From: Actinophytocola xinjiangensis
GTDB lineage: Bacteria; Actinomycetota; Actinomycetes; Mycobacteriales; Pseudonocardiaceae
DNA: 64,000 nt
Assembly: GCF_001921215.1 (NCBI RefSeq)
Contig: NZ_MSIF01000027.1
Location: forward strand, 62,001-126,000
Reading direction: 5' to 3'
Within the stretch, counting starts at the first letter, position 1; every line of letters starts with the position of its first letter. The position numbers and the translations under genes were made by a program. Positions 9,102 to 17,444 of the stretch are shown here, one piece after another. The notes below the pieces were generated by a model. It did no database searches and was not told the origin of the DNA. It was given only the letters and a program-made list of their open reading frames with translations.

Positions 9102-9926
9102 CTACGGGGCGATGACCCGCCGCAGGAACGCGTCCCACCACCGGTCGGGCAGCAGGCGCCGGATCGGTGGCATGACCCGGGCCTGCGGCCCGATCCGGTA
9201 GCGGGTCCTCGGGCCGCGGGAGGCGACGGCCCTGACCACGACCCTGGCCACGTCCTGCGGGGACAGCACGCCCGCGGCGCCCCGCCGGTGCGCCCGCTCG
9301 GCCATCCGGTCGACGTTGTTCTGGAAGTCGGCGTACGGGCTGGCGGCCTCGTGTCGAACGGTCGCCCAGGCGGTGCTCATGAACTCCGTGCGCACGGCCC
9401 CGGGTTCCAGCAGAACGACACGGACACCGAACGGCCCGACCTCCAGGCGCAGGCCGTCCGAGAGCGCCTCCAGGGCGTACTTGGTCATGCTGTAGGCCGC
9501 CGACGCGGGTGGGGTGACCAGGCCGGCCGCCGAACCGATGTTGACGATCGTGCCCGCGCCCGCCGCGCGCATGCCGGGCAGCACCAGTTGGCAGAGCCGT
9601 ACCAGTCCGAAGACGTTGGTCTCGAACTGCCGCCGCAGCGCATCCATCGCAAGCTCTTCGACGACCCCGATCTGACTGTAACCGGCGTTGTTGACCAACG
9701 CGCCGACCGCGCCGTGCTCGGCCTCGACCGCCGCGACCGCCCGGACCCGGGACTCCTCGTCGGTGACGTCCAGTTCGAGTGTCCGGCAGCCGGCGTCCGC
9801 CAACTCCGTGAGCGTGTCGGGTCGGCGGGCGGTGGCCCAGGTCGGCAGTCCGGCACGCACCAGGGCCAGAGCGCTCGCCCGTCCGATGCCCGTGGAGCAC
9901 CCGGTGACCAGTACCGCGCTGTGCAT
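9102..9926 (-). CDS. Short-chain dehydrogenase/reductase (classical SDR)
   Basis: NAD(P)-dependent oxidoreductase of the classical SDR family, 274 residues, soluble. The dinucleotide motif is TGCSTGIGRA at residues 8-17, followed by LDVTDEE, VNNAGYSQIG, the catalytic Ser in GTIVNIGSAAG and the YSMTK Tyr-Lys pair. The C-terminal extension rich in Arg/Pro resembles SDRs acting on lipid-like or steroid-like alcohols, but the substrate is unknown. The ATG is preceded by a strong GAGGAGG site 6 bases upstream. It is divergent from the TetR-P450 pair, and two matching palindromes sit in its promoter region, so it is probably controlled by that TetR protein. Confidence 0.9.
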   Translation of the reverse strand: MHSAVLVTGCSTGIGRASALALVRAGLPTWATARRPDTLTELADAGCRTLELDVTDEESRVRAVAAVEAEHGAVGALVNNAGYSQIGVVEELAMDALRRQFETNVFGLVRLCQLVLPGMRAAGAGTIVNIGSAAGLVTPPASAAYSMTKYALEALSDGLRLEVGPFGVRVVLLEPGAVRTEFMSTAWATVRHEAASPYADFQNNVDRMAERAHRRGAAGVLSPQDVARVVVRAVASRGPRTRYRIGPQARVMPPIRRLLPDRWWDAFLRRVIAP

Positions 9927-9938
9927 CACGCCTCCTCT

Positions 9939-9960
9939 ACTTGCTGACCGATCGTTAAGT
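9939..9960. promoter_or_regulatory. Probable TetR operator O1
   Basis: A 22-bp imperfect palindrome with outer arms ACTT and AAGT and an inner CCGATCG core. It lies 13 bp upstream of the SDR start codon. The same layout recurs at 9973-9994, 34 bp away centre to centre, on the TetR side. Position and duplication fit binding of the adjacent TetR protein to both divergent promoters. Confidence 0.6.
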
Positions 9961-9972
9961 GGAACTGTCCGC

Positions 9973-9994
9973 ACTTACCGATCGTTCGTCAAGT
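9973..9994. promoter_or_regulatory. Probable TetR operator O2
   Basis: A 22-bp imperfect palindrome; 16 of 22 positions agree with the reverse complement. Outer arms are ACTT and AAGT, with GA..CG..TC in register with O1 and a shared CCGATCGTT stretch. It lies 33 bp upstream of the TetR start codon. Confidence 0.65.
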
Positions 9995-10027
9995 AGAGTC
10001 TCAGTGGATTGTCAGGAAGAGGTGCGC

Positions 10028-10597
10028 ATGACCGACCGCAACGCCGCCAACACGAGATCACGGATCCTGGAGATCGCCGGGGAGCTGTTCCGGACCAAGG
10101 GCTACGCCGGGACATCGATCGCCGACATCACCGGACGGCTCGGCACCAGCAAAGCCGCGCTCTACTACCATTTCCCGTCCAAGGAGCACATCCTCGACGC
10201 GATCCTGGGCGACTCGCTCGCCGCCCACGCCAGGATCGCCGAGCTCGCCGACGGCAACGCCACCGCCGAGGAACTGCTCGGCGCGCTCGTCGACCTGGTC
10301 GCCGGCGCCGGGACGGTACTGGCCGTGTTCGGCAACGACCCGTCGGTGGTCGCCGCACTGTCCCAGCGCGAGTCCGACTACCGACTGCGGGACAAGGACT
10401 CCAGGATCGTCGCCGCGCTCGCCGGCCCGAGACCCACCACGGCCGCGAGGATCCGCGCCCAGGCGGCGATCGCCGTCGCCAAGGACGGCACCCGAATGAT
10501 CCTGGCCGGCCGCGACCGAGGGCTGCGCAAGGCCGAACGCGCCGAACTGCTGGCCGCCGCACTCCGTGCCCACCACGGTCAGGGCGGCACCCGGTGA
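10028..10597 (+). CDS. TetR-family transcriptional repressor
   Basis: 189-residue regulator. The N-terminal helix-turn-helix is typical, with TSIADITGRLGTSKAALYYHF at about residues 28-48 (key residues T-K-A-L-Y-Y-H-F). The ligand-binding part is short and Ala-rich, and no ligand can be predicted. The ATG was chosen over an upstream reading because AGGAAGAGG precedes it and family members begin about 10 residues before the first helix. Its stop overlaps the GTG of the cytochrome P450 gene in GTGA, so the two are co-translated. Two copies of the same palindrome in front of it suggest autoregulation together with control of the divergent SDR. Confidence 0.92.
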   Translation: MTDRNAANTRSRILEIAGELFRTKGYAGTSIADITGRLGTSKAALYYHFPSKEHILDAILGDSLAAHARIAELADGNATAEELLGALVDLVAGAGTVLAVFGNDPSVVAALSQRESDYRLRDKDSRIVAALAGPRPTTAARIRAQAAIAVAKDGTRMILAGRDRGLRKAERAELLAAALRAHHGQGGTR

Positions 10598-11760
10598 CCG
10601 GCCTGCCCACCGATCGCGCACACCCGCTCGACCCGCCCGTCGGGCTCCGTGCGCGGGCGCCGGTCAGCCGTCTGCCCTATCCCGACGGTCACCTCGGCTG
10701 GCTGGTGACCGGGCACGACGCCGCACGTGCGGTACTCGCCGATCCCCGGCTCAGCGCCAGGGCGGAGCTGCGGCACTCGCCGGTCAGCGCGACGGGGCCG
10801 GCCGACCCCGCGCCGCCGGGCGTGTTCATCGCCATGGATCCGCCGGACCACACCCGGTATCGCCGGCTGCTCACCGGCCAGTTCACCGTGCGGCGGATGC
10901 GCCTGCTCGAACCGCTGATCGAGCGCCACACCACCGAGCACCTCGACGCGATGCGACGTCAGGGACCACCCGTCGACCTGGTCGAGGCGTTCGCGCTGCC
11001 GATCCCGTCGCTGGCCATCTGCGACCTCCTCGGTGTTCCCCACAGCGACCGTGACCGCTTCCAGCGGGACACGGCCGTGATCGCGAGCCTGGACACGACC
11101 CCGGCGCGGACCGCCGCGGCGATGGCCGACCTCACCGGGTTCCTCGGCGAACTGGTGGCACACAAGCGCGCCAGGCCGACCGGTGACCTGATCAGCGACC
11201 TGGTCCGGGGCGGCGAGGTCGACGACAACGAGCTCACCGCCATCGCGGTCATGCTGCTCATCGCGGGCCACGAGACGACCGCGAACATGCTGGCGCTCGG
11301 CCTGTACGCGCTGCTGACCAACCCCGACCAGCTGGCGGCACTGCGCGCCGACCCGGCGCTGACCGACAACGCGGTCGAGGAACTGCTGCGCCATCTCTCG
11401 ATCGTCCATATCGGACCGACAAGGACCGCGCTCGAGGATCTCACGATCGCGGGCCACCACATCACGGCTGGCGAGAACGTCACGGTCTCCCTGCCCTCGG
11501 CCAACCGCGACCCCGCCCGCTTCCCGCGACCCGACCGGCTCGACCTCACCCGGACCACCTCCGGCCACCTCGCGTTCGGCCACGGCATCCACCAGTGCCT
11601 CGGCCAGCAACTCGCCCGGGTCGAACTGCGAGTCGGCTACCACGCCCTGCTCCACCGGTTCCCGAGCCTGCGCCTCGCCGTCGACGCCGCCGAGATCCAG
11701 TTCGCGACCGACACCGTCACCTACGGCGTGCGCCGCCTCCCCGTCACCTGGGACCAGTGA
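10594..11760 (+). CDS. Cytochrome P450
   Basis: 388-residue soluble bacterial P450 (class I, needing separate ferredoxin and reductase, neither of which is nearby). The I-helix oxygen-activation motif is AGHETTAN, the K-helix ExxR is ELLR, and the heme-binding loop FGHGIHQCLGQQLAR gives Cys335 as the thiolate ligand. Family-level likeness is to CYP105/CYP107-type actinomycete enzymes, an impression rather than a calculation. The GTG start overlaps the tetR stop by 4 bp. With the SDR it forms a two-enzyme oxidative module under one repressor; substrates could be a hydrophobic xenobiotic or a secondary metabolite, but no biosynthetic core genes are close. Confidence 0.92.
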   Translation: MTGLPTDRAHPLDPPVGLRARAPVSRLPYPDGHLGWLVTGHDAARAVLADPRLSARAELRHSPVSATGPADPAPPGVFIAMDPPDHTRYRRLLTGQFTVRRMRLLEPLIERHTTEHLDAMRRQGPPVDLVEAFALPIPSLAICDLLGVPHSDRDRFQRDTAVIASLDTTPARTAAAMADLTGFLGELVAHKRARPTGDLISDLVRGGEVDDNELTAIAVMLLIAGHETTANMLALGLYALLTNPDQLAALRADPALTDNAVEELLRHLSIVHIGPTRTALEDLTIAGHHITAGENVTVSLPSANRDPARFPRPDRLDLTRTTSGHLAFGHGIHQCLGQQLARVELRVGYHALLHRFPSLRLAVDAAEIQFATDTVTYGVRRLPVTWDQ

Positions 11761-11889
11761 CCCGACGTCGGCCAGCGAACCGTGGTCCCCCGTCCGGCTC
11801 CGTGAGGCACGGCTGGTGGGGTGCGGCCGTCAGGTGTTAGGGTCACGCGTCCGAGTTCGGCATGATGCGAGAGAGCGGGAGGTGTGTTG

Positions 11890-11958
11890 ATGATCGCGGT
11901 GAAGACCGCCGCACTGCGCGGCGCCCAGATCATCCTCACGTCCCGGGCTCCGGTCTGA
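11890..11958 (+). CDS. Leader peptide ORF upstream of rsgA
   Basis: A 22-codon ORF starting MIAVKTAALRG and ending in a TGA at 11956-11958. It has a strong ribosome binding site, GGGAGG at 11877-11882, seven bases before the ATG, which is better than that of rsgA itself. It stops 96 bp before rsgA. The segment between contains two hairpins, the second of which covers the rsgA ribosome binding site. This is the layout of translation attenuators such as erm leaders and of uORFs in WhiB7-type regulons. The peptide sequence matches no leader I know. Confidence 0.5.
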   Translation: MIAVKTAALRGAQIILTSRAPV

Positions 11959-11982
11959 TCGACTCCCATCGCCGCCAGCGGC

Positions 11983-12001
11983 GCGAACCACCTCGGTTCG
12001 C
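11983..12001 (+). promoter_or_regulatory. Hairpin in rsgA leader
   Basis: A perfect 7-bp stem, GCGAACC pairing with GGTTCGC, around a 5-base loop, 24 bases after the leader ORF stop. It could act as the anti-attenuator or a spacer stem in the leader RNA. Confidence 0.4.
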
Positions 12002-12032
12002 CGGCTCGATGGTGTCGGTCTCCGTGCGGGGC

Positions 12033-12047
12033 CCCTTTTCCCAAGGG
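12033..12047 (+). promoter_or_regulatory. Hairpin sequestering the rsgA ribosome binding site
   Basis: CCCTT at 12033-12037 can pair with AAGGG at 12043-12047 across a 5-base loop. AAGGG is the only purine-rich Shine-Dalgarno candidate before the rsgA ATG at 12055, 7 bases away. A GGGGCCCC self-complementary block directly before offers an alternative pairing for the CCC arm. Confidence 0.45.
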
Positions 12048-12054
12048 TCTCACC

Positions 12055-13137
12055 ATGTACTCATCTCGATCTTCCTCGTCCTCGTTCGAGCTGTCCGCGC
12101 TCGGCTGGGACGACTCGTTCGCGGCACTGTTCGTGGAGCACGCGGCGGCCGGTCTCGTTCCCGCTCGTGTCGTGCGGGTCGACCGCGGCCGCTGTGACAC
12201 GCTGACCGCGTCGGGTCCTGTCCGCGCCGACAGCGCGGCGGTCGCCTCCCCCGACCCCGCCCGTTCCGTGTGCACCGGCGACTGGGCGGCGCTGCGCCCC
12301 GGCCAGCAACCGGAACTGGTGGCGCTGCTGCCACGGCGCGGTGCGATCACCCGGGCCTCGTCGGATCGGACCTCCCACCAGCAGGTCCTGGCGGCGAACG
12401 TCGACTCCGTCGTCATCGCGGTCTCGCTGGCGGCACCGCTGAACGCGGGCCGGGTCGAGCGCCTGCTCGCGCTGGCCTGGGACAGCGGCGCGACACCGGT
12501 CGTCGCACTCACCAAGGCCGACGTCGCCGACGACCCCGGTACGGCCCTGGCCGTCGTCACCGCCCTGGCGCCCGGGGTGGACATCGTCACCACCAGCGCC
12601 ACGACCGGGGCGGGGCTGGACGTCCTGTCGGAGGTGGTGACCGGAACCACGGTCCTGCTCGGCCCGTCGGGGGCGGGAAAGTCCACGCTCGCCAACGCCC
12701 TGCTCGGGCGGGAACACATGGGCACCAGCGAAGTTCGGGCCGGCGACGGCAAGGGCCGGCACACCACTGTGCACCGCGAGTTGTTGCCACTGCCCGGCGG
12801 CGGGGTGCTCATCGACACCCCGGGTTTGCGCGGTATCGGACTGCAGGACGCCGCCGACGGGGTCGAGTTGGTGTTCTCCGAGATCGAGGCCTACGCCCGG
12901 GACTGCACCTTCCGTGACTGCGAACACCGCAGCGAACCCGGCTGCGCCGTCCAGGAAGCCGTGGTCGACGGCAGGTTGGACGTGGGCCGCCTCGATCGCT
13001 ACCGAAAGCTGTTGCGCGAAAGCGAGCGGGCGGCGGCCCGGGGCAACGCCCGCGAGTCGAGCAAGGGAAGCAGGACCAAGAAGGCGATCACGCGGGATCT
13101 GCGCGCTACCTACCGTTTCCGCGACCGCCAGCGCTGA
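12055..13137 (+). CDS. rsgA: Ribosome small subunit-dependent GTPase A (RsgA/YjeQ)
   Basis: Circularly permuted GTPase that checks and releases late 30S ribosomal subunits. An OB-fold-like N terminus (about 30-95) is followed by the permuted motifs: G4 TKAD (153-156), G5 SAT (181), G1 GPSGAGKS (203-210), G2 in GKGRHTT (233-238) and G3 DTPG (254-257). The C-terminal zinc motif is Cys284, Cys289, His291, Cys297. The 360-residue length and the basic tail are normal. The serine-rich N terminus (MYSSRSSSSSF) is unusual. Its leader holds a short ORF and a hairpin over the ribosome binding site, suggesting induction when ribosomes stall. An acetyltransferase follows in the same direction. Confidence 0.93.
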   Translation: MYSSRSSSSSFELSALGWDDSFAALFVEHAAAGLVPARVVRVDRGRCDTLTASGPVRADSAAVASPDPARSVCTGDWAALRPGQQPELVALLPRRGAITRASSDRTSHQQVLAANVDSVVIAVSLAAPLNAGRVERLLALAWDSGATPVVALTKADVADDPGTALAVVTALAPGVDIVTTSATTGAGLDVLSEVVTGTTVLLGPSGAGKSTLANALLGREHMGTSEVRAGDGKGRHTTVHRELLPLPGGGVLIDTPGLRGIGLQDAADGVELVFSEIEAYARDCTFRDCEHRSEPGCAVQEAVVDGRLDVGRLDRYRKLLRESERAAARGNARESSKGSRTKKAITRDLRATYRFRDRQR

Positions 13138-13267
13138 CGCCACCGGTGGCATCACGCGGCCAGGGGACCTCCCGGCCCGCGAGTCGGCAGGCCGGCGGCG
13201 CTCGCGCCCGCCGGCCCGCCGACGTCCTCGCCGAGCAACTCACCATCACGAATCGGAGCACACTGTT

Positions 13268-13780
13268 GTGAACACTGGTACCGACTGGATCACTCGCGCC
13301 GAGACCGACGCTGACATCCCCGCGATCCGCGAGATCAACCTCGCCGCGTTCGACACCGCCGAGGAGGCCGACCTCGTCGACGCACTGCGCACCGACCCGG
13401 CGTGGATGGACGGCCTGTCCATCTTCAGCGCAGGACCGGACGGCAACCCCGTCGGTTACGCGCTGCTGACTCGCTGTCACGTCGACGACACCCCGGCGCT
13501 GTGCCTGGGACCGTGCGCCGTCGTACCCACGCACCAGAGGACCGGGGCAGGCTCGGCCGCCATCCGTGCCGCTCTCGAAGCCGCCCAGCAGGCGGGCGAG
13601 CACTTCGTGATCGTCCTCGGGCATCCGACCTACTACCCGCGATTCGGGTTCACCCGCGCATCCGAGTACGGCATCCGGCTCAGTATCGACGTCCCCGACG
13701 AGGCGTTGATGGCGCTGAGCCTCAACGCTGAACAGTTGCCCAGCGGCACCGTCCGCTACGCGGCACCGTTCGGTATCTGA
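13268..13780 (+). CDS. GNAT-family N-acetyltransferase (YhbS-like)
   Basis: 170-residue acetyl-CoA-dependent transferase. The fold is recognisable from the N-terminal TRAETDADIPAIREINLAAF, the acetyl-CoA loop VVPTHQRTGAGSAAIRAAL and the C-terminal VLGHPTYYPRFGFTRAS, which is the signature of the YhbS-like subgroup. The acceptor substrate is unknown. The GTG start has GGAG nine bases upstream. It is 130 bp behind rsgA in the same direction and may share its regulated transcript, which would fit a stress or antibiotic response, but that is an inference. Confidence 0.88.
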   Translation: MNTGTDWITRAETDADIPAIREINLAAFDTAEEADLVDALRTDPAWMDGLSIFSAGPDGNPVGYALLTRCHVDDTPALCLGPCAVVPTHQRTGAGSAAIRAALEAAQQAGEHFVIVLGHPTYYPRFGFTRASEYGIRLSIDVPDEALMALSLNAEQLPSGTVRYAAPFGI

Positions 13781-13786
13781 ACCGAG

Positions 13787-13854
13787 CCGAAACACTTCGG
13801 TCCGCCCAGTCCCGTCGACCTGGGCCGACCTGCGGACAGGCAGGCCGGCCCAGG
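13787..13854. terminator. Paired hairpins between converging genes
   Basis: Two hairpins lie between the converging acetyltransferase and SARP genes. CCGAA/TTCGG (13787-13800) has a 4-base loop; CCTGGGCC (13819-13826) pairs perfectly with GGCCCAGG (13847-13854) and contains an inner CCTG/CAGG stem. No T-run follows, as is usual in high-GC actinomycetes. Probably a bidirectional terminator. Confidence 0.5.
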
Positions 13855-13866
13855 ACGCGGCGAGAT

Positions 13867-16665
13867 CTACCGGGGCGCGAGTGTCGCCGGTGTCTCCACC
13901 GGTGACAGGACGGGTTCGAGCAGCAGGTTGATGTGCGAGGCGGCCAGCATCGTGCGCGCCGTCCACTCGTGGTGGACGGCGGAATCGTTGTGCAGCAGGC
14001 GAAGCGCACGGGCGATCTGCCGGTGCGCTGCCCCCAGGCCGTACTGGTCGCCGTCCTGGCCCACCAGTTCCAGGGCGTGGTAGGCGTCGGCCAGGGCGGC
14101 GTTCGGGTCGCCGAGGCGCAGGTGGACCTGGGAGCGGCACAGCAGCACCTCCCACTCGTCGTGCGGCAGGTGCAGTTCGCGGTACAGCTCGACGCAGCGG
14201 TCGAACGCGGCCATGGCCGCCGGCAGGTCGCCGAGTTGGCAGTGCGCCAGGCCCAGGTTCACGTGTGCGTAGGCGACACAGGTCGGGTCGCCGGCCGCGA
14301 GGTCCAGGGCCTGGCTGGCCTGGGCCAGTGCCTCGGCGTAGCGGCCGGCCTGCTGGTACACGTCGGCCACACAGCACAGCAGCAGCGGGCGGGTGTCGGT
14401 GCGGCCGTGTTCGGTGAACAGGGCACCGGCCTCGGTGAACGAGGCCATCGCCTCGTCGAGGCGGTCCAGGTCGCGCAGCACGATGCCCAGGTTGCCCAGC
14501 GACCGGGCCTGGCCGATCGGGTCGCCCAGGGTGCGGTGGATGCGCAGCTGGGTGCGGAACTGGATCAGCGCCACGTCCAGCCGGCCCAGGCGCTGGTTGG
14601 CGGCGGCCTGCACGTCCAGCGCGGTCGCCACCGCCTCGTCGGTGCCGATGCGGGTGGCGGCGGCGCCGGCGACCTGGCCGATCTCGATCGCCTCGGTGCG
14701 CATCTCCTGGCCCCACAGGTACAGCCGCAGGCGGTGGGTGATGGTCAGCGCGTAGGGCGCCAGCTCCGCCGACTCGGCCGCCACCCGGGTGGCGGCCACC
14801 AGGTTCTGGGTCTCGTCGCTGATCCAGCGCACCGCCTCGCGCAGGCCCGGCAGCCGCCCGCGCGGGCCGCCGCGCGTGGTGTGCGGGCGCAGCCGGGTGT
14901 GCGCCTCCTCCAACTGGCTCTGGTAGTGGTCCAACGCCCTGGTCACGGCCGCCGCGCGGTCAGCGGCCGACTCGAAGTCCTGTTCGACGGCGAACAGCCG
15001 CACCAGGTCGTGCAGCCGGAACCGTCCGGGGGCACTGGTTTCGACCAGCCGGCCGCGGATGAGCGTGTCCAGCATCCGGTCGACCGCCGGCTCGTCGACG
15101 TCCAGCAGCGCCGCGGCCACCGGGGTCGACAGGAACGGCACCGGCAGCTGGGCCAGCAACCGGAACGCGCGGGCGGTCGGCGCGTCGAGGTCCCGCTGGC
15201 TCAGCTCCAGGCTCGACCGCACGGCCAGGTTGTCGAAGTTCAGCTCGTCGAGGCGGTGGCGCTCGTCGGACAGCCGCGACGCGAGGTCCTCGACCGTCCA
15301 GTCGGGACGGCTGCGCAGCCGGGCGGCGGCGATCCGCAGCGCCAGCGGCAGCTGGTCGCACAGCCGCGCGATCCGCTCGGCCAGCACCCGGTCGTGCCCG
15401 TCGAACACCCGCCCGGAGTGGCGCACCAGCAGGTCGACGGCCTCGACGACCGGCAGCGGGTCGAGCGCGAGGTGGGTGGCCTCGACGGTGGCCAGCAGCC
15501 GCCGGCTGGTCAGCAGAACGGCACTGCCGGGGGCGGCCGGCAGCAGCGGCGCGACCTGGGCGCCGTCGACCGCGTTGTCCAACACCACCAGCACGCGGCG
15601 CGCGGCGACGGTCGACCGGTACAGCGCGGCCGCCTCCACCGGGTCGTCGGGCAGCGCGGTGGGCGCGACACCGAGCCCGCGCAGCAGCCGGCGCAGCGCC
15701 GCCACCGGCGCCAGCGGTGTCGCGCCCGGCGTCGAGCCGAGCAGGTCGACGTAGAGCTGGCCGTCGGGGAACTCCGGCGCCAGCGCGTGCGCGGCCTGCA
15801 CGACCAGGGCGGACTTGCCCTGGCCGCCGGGCCCGTGCACGGCCACCGGCACTCCGCGCCCGGCGGCGTCGAGCAGCGCGGCGTGCTCGGTGTCCCGGCC
15901 GACGAACACCCGCGCGGCCGGCGGCAGCTGGCGCGGCACGGTCGGGGTGTCGGCCCGCTGTTCCGGTTCGCCGGCCAGGACGGCGGCGTGCGCCTCTCGC
16001 AGCCTCGGCCCTGGGTCGGTGCCCAGTTCCTCGACCAGCAGCCGGCGGCCGTCGGCGAACACGGCCAGCGCGTCGGCCTGCCGGCCGTCGCGGTGCAGGG
16101 CGCGCATCAGCTGGGCGCGGACCCGTTCGCGCAGCGGGTGGTCGGCCACCACCGGGGTCAGCCGGGCGACCAGGTCGGGGCAGCGGCCGGCGGCCAGCGC
16201 GGCGTCGGCGTGGGTCTCGACGGCGGCGAGGTGTTCCTCGGTCAGCCCGGTGACCAGCCGCGCGCCCAGGACCGTGCCGGCCAGCTCGGGCAGCGGGCGG
16301 CCGCGCCACAGGGTCAGCGCCCGGTCCAGCGAGTCGACGTCGCCCTCGGCGGCCAGCCGGCGGAACTCCAGCAGGTCCAGCGAGCCGTCGGGGATGGTCA
16401 GCCGGTAGCCCTGGCGGGAGCCGTCGAGGTCGGCGTCGGCGCCGAGCAGGGTGCGCAGTTGGGAGAGCCGGACCTGGATGAGCTTGCGGAACGTGGGCGG
16501 CGGCGGGCCGTCCCACAGCGCGGGGGCCAGTGTCTCGGTGGTGACGACCTGGCCGGCGTGCAGCAGCAGCGTCCCGAGCAGCCCTCTGGCCTGCCCGGCC
16601 GGCACGGCCAGCGGCTGCCCGTCGCGCAGCACCTCGAGCGGACCGAGTACCCGGAACCGGATCAC
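13867..16665 (-). CDS. AfsR/SARP-family transcriptional regulator with NB-ARC and TPR domains
   Basis: 932-residue regulator of the AfsR type, the class that activates secondary metabolism or differentiation genes. Domains in order: OmpR-like winged-helix DNA-binding domain (1-95, with FRKLIQVRLSQLRTLLG), bacterial transcriptional activation domain BTAD (about 97-235), NB-ARC ATPase (about 250-540; Walker A GPGGQGKSAL at 278-287, Walker B VLVVLDNA) and TPR repeats to the end. AfsR homologues are controlled by Ser/Thr kinases; a kinase gene lies 14 kb away but no link is shown. The ATG begins directly with MIRFRVLGPLEV, the standard N terminus. No biosynthetic target cluster is visible; the adjacent divergent lipoprotein gene is the nearest candidate target, 110 bp away. 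Confidence 0.92.
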   Translation of the reverse strand: MIRFRVLGPLEVLRDGQPLAVPAGQARGLLGTLLLHAGQVVTTETLAPALWDGPPPPTFRKLIQVRLSQLRTLLGADADLDGSRQGYRLTIPDGSLDLLEFRRLAAEGDVDSLDRALTLWRGRPLPELAGTVLGARLVTGLTEEHLAAVETHADAALAAGRCPDLVARLTPVVADHPLRERVRAQLMRALHRDGRQADALAVFADGRRLLVEELGTDPGPRLREAHAAVLAGEPEQRADTPTVPRQLPPAARVFVGRDTEHAALLDAAGRGVPVAVHGPGGQGKSALVVQAAHALAPEFPDGQLYVDLLGSTPGATPLAPVAALRRLLRGLGVAPTALPDDPVEAAALYRSTVAARRVLVVLDNAVDGAQVAPLLPAAPGSAVLLTSRRLLATVEATHLALDPLPVVEAVDLLVRHSGRVFDGHDRVLAERIARLCDQLPLALRIAAARLRSRPDWTVEDLASRLSDERHRLDELNFDNLAVRSSLELSQRDLDAPTARAFRLLAQLPVPFLSTPVAAALLDVDEPAVDRMLDTLIRGRLVETSAPGRFRLHDLVRLFAVEQDFESAADRAAAVTRALDHYQSQLEEAHTRLRPHTTRGGPRGRLPGLREAVRWISDETQNLVAATRVAAESAELAPYALTITHRLRLYLWGQEMRTEAIEIGQVAGAAATRIGTDEAVATALDVQAAANQRLGRLDVALIQFRTQLRIHRTLGDPIGQARSLGNLGIVLRDLDRLDEAMASFTEAGALFTEHGRTDTRPLLLCCVADVYQQAGRYAEALAQASQALDLAAGDPTCVAYAHVNLGLAHCQLGDLPAAMAAFDRCVELYRELHLPHDEWEVLLCRSQVHLRLGDPNAALADAYHALELVGQDGDQYGLGAAHRQIARALRLLHNDSAVHHEWTARTMLAASHINLLLEPVLSPVETPATLAPR

Positions 16666-16775
16666 CCGCCCAAAAGTACCGTTTCACGCTGCGGATTAGC
16701 CCTCGGGTAACCGTTGGGTTGCCACGCGGCGGCACGCTCCCCGGCATCAGTCGATTTCCACAGGGGAGTTCCACC

Positions 16776-17441
16776 ATGTCACGTGTCCTGCCGGCCCTGG
16801 CCGCCGTCGCCGCCCTCACCACGTTGTCCGCCTGCGCGGAGGAGTCGGGTTCACCGGCGGCGACCGACACCCCGGAGGCGACGGTCGACCAGACCGAGGA
16901 GCCGAGCGAGCCGGCGGAGTCCGAGGAGCCGGCCGCGCCGGCCGGCGACGTGGAGTTCACGCCGCAGGGCACCGCGCTCGCCTTCGGCGAGAAGGCGGTC
17001 GTGCCCTACCAGTCGTCCGGCGTCGACGGTGCGCTGGGCGTGACGGTGACCGCGATCGAGGCGGGCGCGGCGGCCGACCTGGCGCCGCTGGACCTCGGCG
17101 CGCAGGTCGAGGGCATGGTGCCGTTCTACGTGCGGATCACGGTGAGCAACGAGAGCGGCGGCGACTTCTCGTTCACGAGCATTCCGTCGATCGACGGCCT
17201 GCTGGCCGACGGGTCGGAGGCCGGCGGCGTGTTCTCGGTGCCCTCGTCGTTCACGCCGTGTGTGAAGGGTGAGGGCGGCGAGGACTTCACCTCGGCCGGC
17301 ACCACCTACGAGACGTGCACGTTGGCGCTGGCGCCGGCCTCGGCGAAGGTCACCGGCGCCGCCTACGGCGACGACAGCCACACCGACGTGGCCGCCGGGG
17401 CGACGGTCGACTACGACAGCGAGCCGATCGTGTGGAAGTAG
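16776..17441 (+). CDS. Secreted lipoprotein, function unknown
   Basis: 221-residue exported protein. The signal peptide MSRVLPALAAVAALTTLSACAE ends in the lipobox LSAC, giving a lipidated Cys anchored to the outer face of the membrane. A Pro/Glu/Thr linker (about residues 22-58) leads to a beta-sandwich-like domain of the DUF4352/telokin type found in many actinobacterial lipoproteins (GVTVTAIEAG..., VPFYVRITVSNESGG). Two cysteines (in FTPCVKG and YETCTLA) probably form a disulfide. The ATG has GGGGAG eight bases upstream. It is divergent from the SARP gene. Confidence 0.8.
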   Translation: MSRVLPALAAVAALTTLSACAEESGSPAATDTPEATVDQTEEPSEPAESEEPAAPAGDVEFTPQGTALAFGEKAVVPYQSSGVDGALGVTVTAIEAGAAADLAPLDLGAQVEGMVPFYVRITVSNESGGDFSFTSIPSIDGLLADGSEAGGVFSVPSSFTPCVKGEGGEDFTSAGTTYETCTLALAPASAKVTGAAYGDDSHTDVAAGATVDYDSEPIVWK

Positions 17442-17444
17442 CGC

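Noticed and set aside
9102-11760. SDR-TetR-P450 as part of a biosynthetic gene cluster
   Set aside because: No synthase, ligase, terpene cyclase or self-resistance gene lies nearby; the three genes form a separate module.
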